Source: Proteiniphilum sp.
Lineage (GTDB): Bacteria > Bacteroidota > Bacteroidia > Bacteroidales > Dysgonomonadaceae
DNA: 8,835 nt
Direction: 5' to 3'
Assembly (NCBI GenBank): GCA_012728465.1
Contig: JAAYFB010000329.1
Location: 1-8,835, forward strand
The translations under genes and the position numbers were made by a program. Numbering within the stretch: position 1 is the stretch's first letter; every line of letters starts with the position of its first letter. The notes under the pieces were generated by a model that was given only the letters and a program-made list of their open reading frames with translations, was not told the DNA's origin and did no database searches. Positions 7,154 to 8,835 of the stretch are shown here, piece by piece.

Positions 7154-7984
7154 CTATACCGTTGGTATCGGCTCTTCATCAATTGTGAAGTCAATAGGCA
7201 GTAGGCATTTCACATTAACTTTCTCCCCACTTCTTTCTCCTGGCACCCATTTCGACATTAGGCTTAGTACTCTTATTGCTTCCGTGTCAAGCTCAGAGTG
7301 TAGTCCCTGTACTATTTCAATATTTGATATAGATCCGTCTGCTGACACAATGAACGAACACAACACTCGTCCTTCAATTCCCTGTTGTCTAGCATCCTTA
7401 GGATATCTCATATTGTGAGCAATGAATCCAGCTAACTCTTTTTCGCCATAAGGGTATTTAGGCATAACGTCCACTATGGAGTATATCTCTTTATTTTTTA
7501 TCTCTTCATCATTTTTTCCATATGCTTGGGCTCCTGCTTTAGCCATTTGGGTTCTAGGTCCAGCATTTTTGTTTAGCTTAAAGTACATCGGAACATAGGT
7601 CTTCGATCTCACTACTTGATCTTTATGTTTGCCAGGACGCCATGCAGGCATTGATTGTAATATTCGTAGAGCCTCTGCTTCTAGTTCTTCACCAGCACGA
7701 TGCACCAATTCGAAGTCAGTGAGAGTACCATCAGTTTCAACAGTGAACGTATAAACCACTAGTCCCTGTTTGTTTTCTTCAGCAGCTTTTGCTGGATATT
7801 GAAGTGAGCTTGAAATGAATTTATGCATTTCTGCTGTGCCACCCGTAAATATTGGTGGTATATCTGGCTCTTCATAAACTCTCCCTTTGGCAGTTGGGGG
7901 ATTATTCATTATGCCAATAGCAAATAGTGTATGAGACAGTGCTATTGATAATAAAAGTGTTGCAGTAAATCTCTTAAAGTTCAT
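7154..7984 (-). CDS. Secreted protein with two tandem TonB C-terminal domains
   Basis: A 276-residue exported protein. Residues 1-22 form a signal peptide (NFKR, hydrophobic LLLSIALSHTL, cut after LFA22). Two TonB_C-like repeats follow. Domain 1 is about 43-137: LQYPAKAAEENKQG, VYTFTVETDGTLTD, LRILQSMPAWRPGK, VPMYFKL. Domain 2 is about 170-268: MRYPKDARQQGIEG, CSFIVSADGSISN, IRVLSLMSKWVPGE, LPIDFTI. A polar linker (138-168) joins them. TonB itself has an N-terminal membrane anchor and a proline-rich spacer; both are missing, and the start is a cleavable signal, so this is not an ordinary energy-coupling TonB. Bacteroidetes carry many stand-alone TonB_C proteins of unclear role; binding to outer-membrane receptor TonB boxes or to peptidoglycan is possible but inferred. 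It has its own promoter, and the palindrome array lies directly upstream. Confidence 0.85.
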   Translation of the reverse strand: MNFKRFTATLLLSIALSHTLFAIGIMNNPPTAKGRVYEEPDIPPIFTGGTAEMHKFISSSLQYPAKAAEENKQGLVVYTFTVETDGTLTDFELVHRAGEELEAEALRILQSMPAWRPGKHKDQVVRSKTYVPMYFKLNKNAGPRTQMAKAGAQAYGKNDEEIKNKEIYSIVDVMPKYPYGEKELAGFIAHNMRYPKDARQQGIEGRVLCSFIVSADGSISNIEIVQGLHSELDTEAIRVLSLMSKWVPGERSGEKVNVKCLLPIDFTIDEEPIPTV

Positions 7985-8027
7985 TGTTATAATAGATGTA
8001 TTGTTTTAGTTTGTCATTTTATGGATG

Positions 8028-8058
8028 CAAAGATAGCTAAATGAATAGATTAATGAAA
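8028..8058 (-). promoter_or_regulatory. Promoter of the TonB_C-domain gene
   Basis: On the minus strand TATCTTTG (8035 down to 8028) is an exact TAnnTTTG -7 box. TTTC (8058 down to 8055) lies 19 bp upstream as a one-mismatch -33 TTTG. Transcription would start near 8020, about 35 nt before the ATG at 7984. The -33 element falls in the first linker of the 42-bp palindrome array: the TGAAA that recurs in the linkers is on this strand the TTTCA that forms it. Confidence 0.6.
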
Positions 8059-8237
8059 GAGTTTATATTAAAACCAATGTTGGTTTTTCAATTTCTGAAA
8101 TTTTTTAGTCTCATGCCAACTTTGGTTTTACAGTTTTTGAAATCATTTGAACAAAAACCAACATTGGTTTTTCATTTCCTGAAATAATATGAACTCATTC
8201 CAACATTGGTTTGTAATAATAGTTAATATCTTGGTCC

Positions 8238-8255
8238 TGTTTTGATGTATTTTTC
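8238..8255. repeat. Decayed dyad position within the array
   Basis: At the position where a dyad is expected between those at 8196 and 8280 the sequence is TGTTTTGATGTATTTTTC, without CCAA or TTGG. The following linker (8256-8279) still ends GGGCT before CATTCC, like the linker before 8196 (GAACT, CATTCC), so this looks like a unit that has lost its dyad rather than foreign DNA. Confidence 0.5.
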
Positions 8256-8423
8256 ACATCTTTTATAATTGGTTGGGCTCATTCCAGCTCTGGTTTGGCA
8301 TTATATGAAAATAATTGGTGCTATTCCAACATTGGATTGAGGCTTTTCAGAAAAAATCAATGCAAAACCAACATTGGTTTTGATTCAAATATTTTCAAGT
8401 GAACTAAAACCACTTTTGGTTTT

Positions 8424-8530
8424 GATGTTTTTGCCCTATTTTGCAATATTCATTAACTTTTCAAGCTTAAATCTGAACAATATTCTGTCTTTCTTATCTC
8501 AAAACATCATGAAAAGTAAAGGAAAGTAGT
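8424..8530. other. Gap in the palindrome array
   Basis: 107 bp between the dyads at 8406 and 8531 carry no recognisable CCAA-NN-TTGG. The step is 125 bp, one base short of three units, so two units have probably decayed and one base has been lost. I see no gene or insertion element in it. Confidence 0.4.
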
Positions 8531-8590
8531 AAAACCAAAGTTGGTTTAAGACTTCATTTTTTTATAAAGTGTAAAACCAAAGTTGGGTTT

Positions 8591-8835
8591 GCTGTAAGTT
8601 TAGGTAATTTCTGCAGTCTCGTAAATTACTTTCTATTGATATTATGGTTGTTATGTCTTTTTGGTTAGTTTTCCAGTTAAAATATTAACGCTGTTGGTTT
8701 TCTGTGTAGTTAAATGTATTAACATTGTTTTTTGGCTTATGGTTTTATCGTTAATACATTGTTAATTCATGTTCAGGAAAGATTTACTCATCAATTTATC
8801 AAAAATATATTCAACTAATACGCATTATGCACGAT
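8591..8835. other. Intergenic end of the window with two GTTAA/TTAAC dyads
   Basis: No gene is seen. GTTAA-N4-TTAAC (8676-8689) and GTTAA-N5-TTAAC (8709-8723) are two similar dyads 33 bp apart, and GTTAATACATT (8750-8760) is an exact reverse complement of AATGTATTAAC (8713-8723). Loose TTGGTT half-sites occur at 8661 and 8695, out of the 42-bp phase. These could be operators for a gene beyond the right edge, but the DNA is AT-rich enough for chance matches. Confidence 0.3.

Larger units (their letters stand above)
8046..8590. repeat. Array of ten 18-bp dyads on a strict 42-bp spacing
   Basis: Each unit is an 18-bp dyad, consensus AAAACCAACATTGGTTTT, plus a 24-bp linker. Dyads start at 8070, 8112, 8154, 8196, 8280, 8322, 8364, 8406, 8531 and 8573, giving steps of 42, 42, 42, 84, 42, 42, 42, 125 and 42. 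Copies at 8154 and 8364 are identical. The half-sites CCAA and TTGG are the most conserved part, while the central two bases vary (TG, CT, CA, TT, AG). Linkers are related: TGAAA recurs in phase at 8054, 8096, 8138, 8180 and 8306, and GAACT/GGGCT-CATTCC precedes several dyads. The array is thus a tandem repeat whose dyads have decayed less than the linkers. It has no open frame. It abuts the promoter of the TonB_C gene. Protein-binding sites are the simplest reading; the binder is unknown. Confidence 0.92.

Noticed and set aside
7185..7418. 77-codon plus-strand frame opposite the TonB_C gene
   Set aside because: Antisense shadow of the second TonB_C domain; no supporting signals.
8070..8590. 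Regular repeats with even spacing, like a CRISPR array
   Set aside because: The repeated part is only 18 bp and varies between copies, the 24-bp linkers are related to one another (shared TGAAA in phase), and no cas gene is present. This is a degenerate tandem repeat.

Overview
The window is AT-rich chromosomal DNA that looks like a member of the Bacteroidetes, most likely Bacteroidales. The reasons are several promoter boxes of the Bacteroidetes type (TAnnTTTG), genes without Shine-Dalgarno sequences, a UvrA whose first zinc module reads CPTT instead of CxxC, a periplasmic protein made of two TonB C-terminal domains, and a MltD-like lytic transglycosylase. The genus cannot be told from the sequence.

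Layout. Bases 1-50 (minus strand) hold the first 16 codons of a gene that reads like dapA (lysine and diaminopimelate synthesis), with a good -7 box at 120-127. Then follow about 1.15 kb without genes. The part from about 485 to 1156 is a degenerate repeat field with a 42-bp period and a 168-bp higher-order unit. Next come four complete plus-strand genes: an M24 Xaa-Pro-type peptidase (1285-2454) and a secreted lytic transglycosylase (2491-3465), probably one transcript closed by a strong hairpin terminator at 3529-3586; then uvrA (3603-6428) and the thiol peroxidase tpx (6564-7067). A convergent, probably bidirectional terminator (7095-7126) separates tpx from a minus-strand gene (7154-7984) for a secreted protein with two TonB_C domains.

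The most unusual part is 8046-8590, directly upstream of the TonB_C gene. It is an array of ten short dyads, consensus AAAACCAACATTGGTTTT, set 42 bp apart: seven steps of exactly 42, one of 84 and one of 125. The 24-bp linkers are related but more diverged than the dyads. Since 42 bp is about four helical turns, the sites lie on one face of the DNA, and the array runs into the -33 region of the TonB_C gene's promoter. The left repeat field has the same 42-bp period and shares a few short blocks with it, so the two may be relatives flanking an otherwise ordinary gene block.

The genes themselves are housekeeping: peptidoglycan precursor supply and turnover (dapA, lytic transglycosylase), peptide turnover (M24), nucleotide excision repair (uvrA) and peroxide defence (tpx). 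I see no mobile element, tRNA, rRNA or true CRISPR array.
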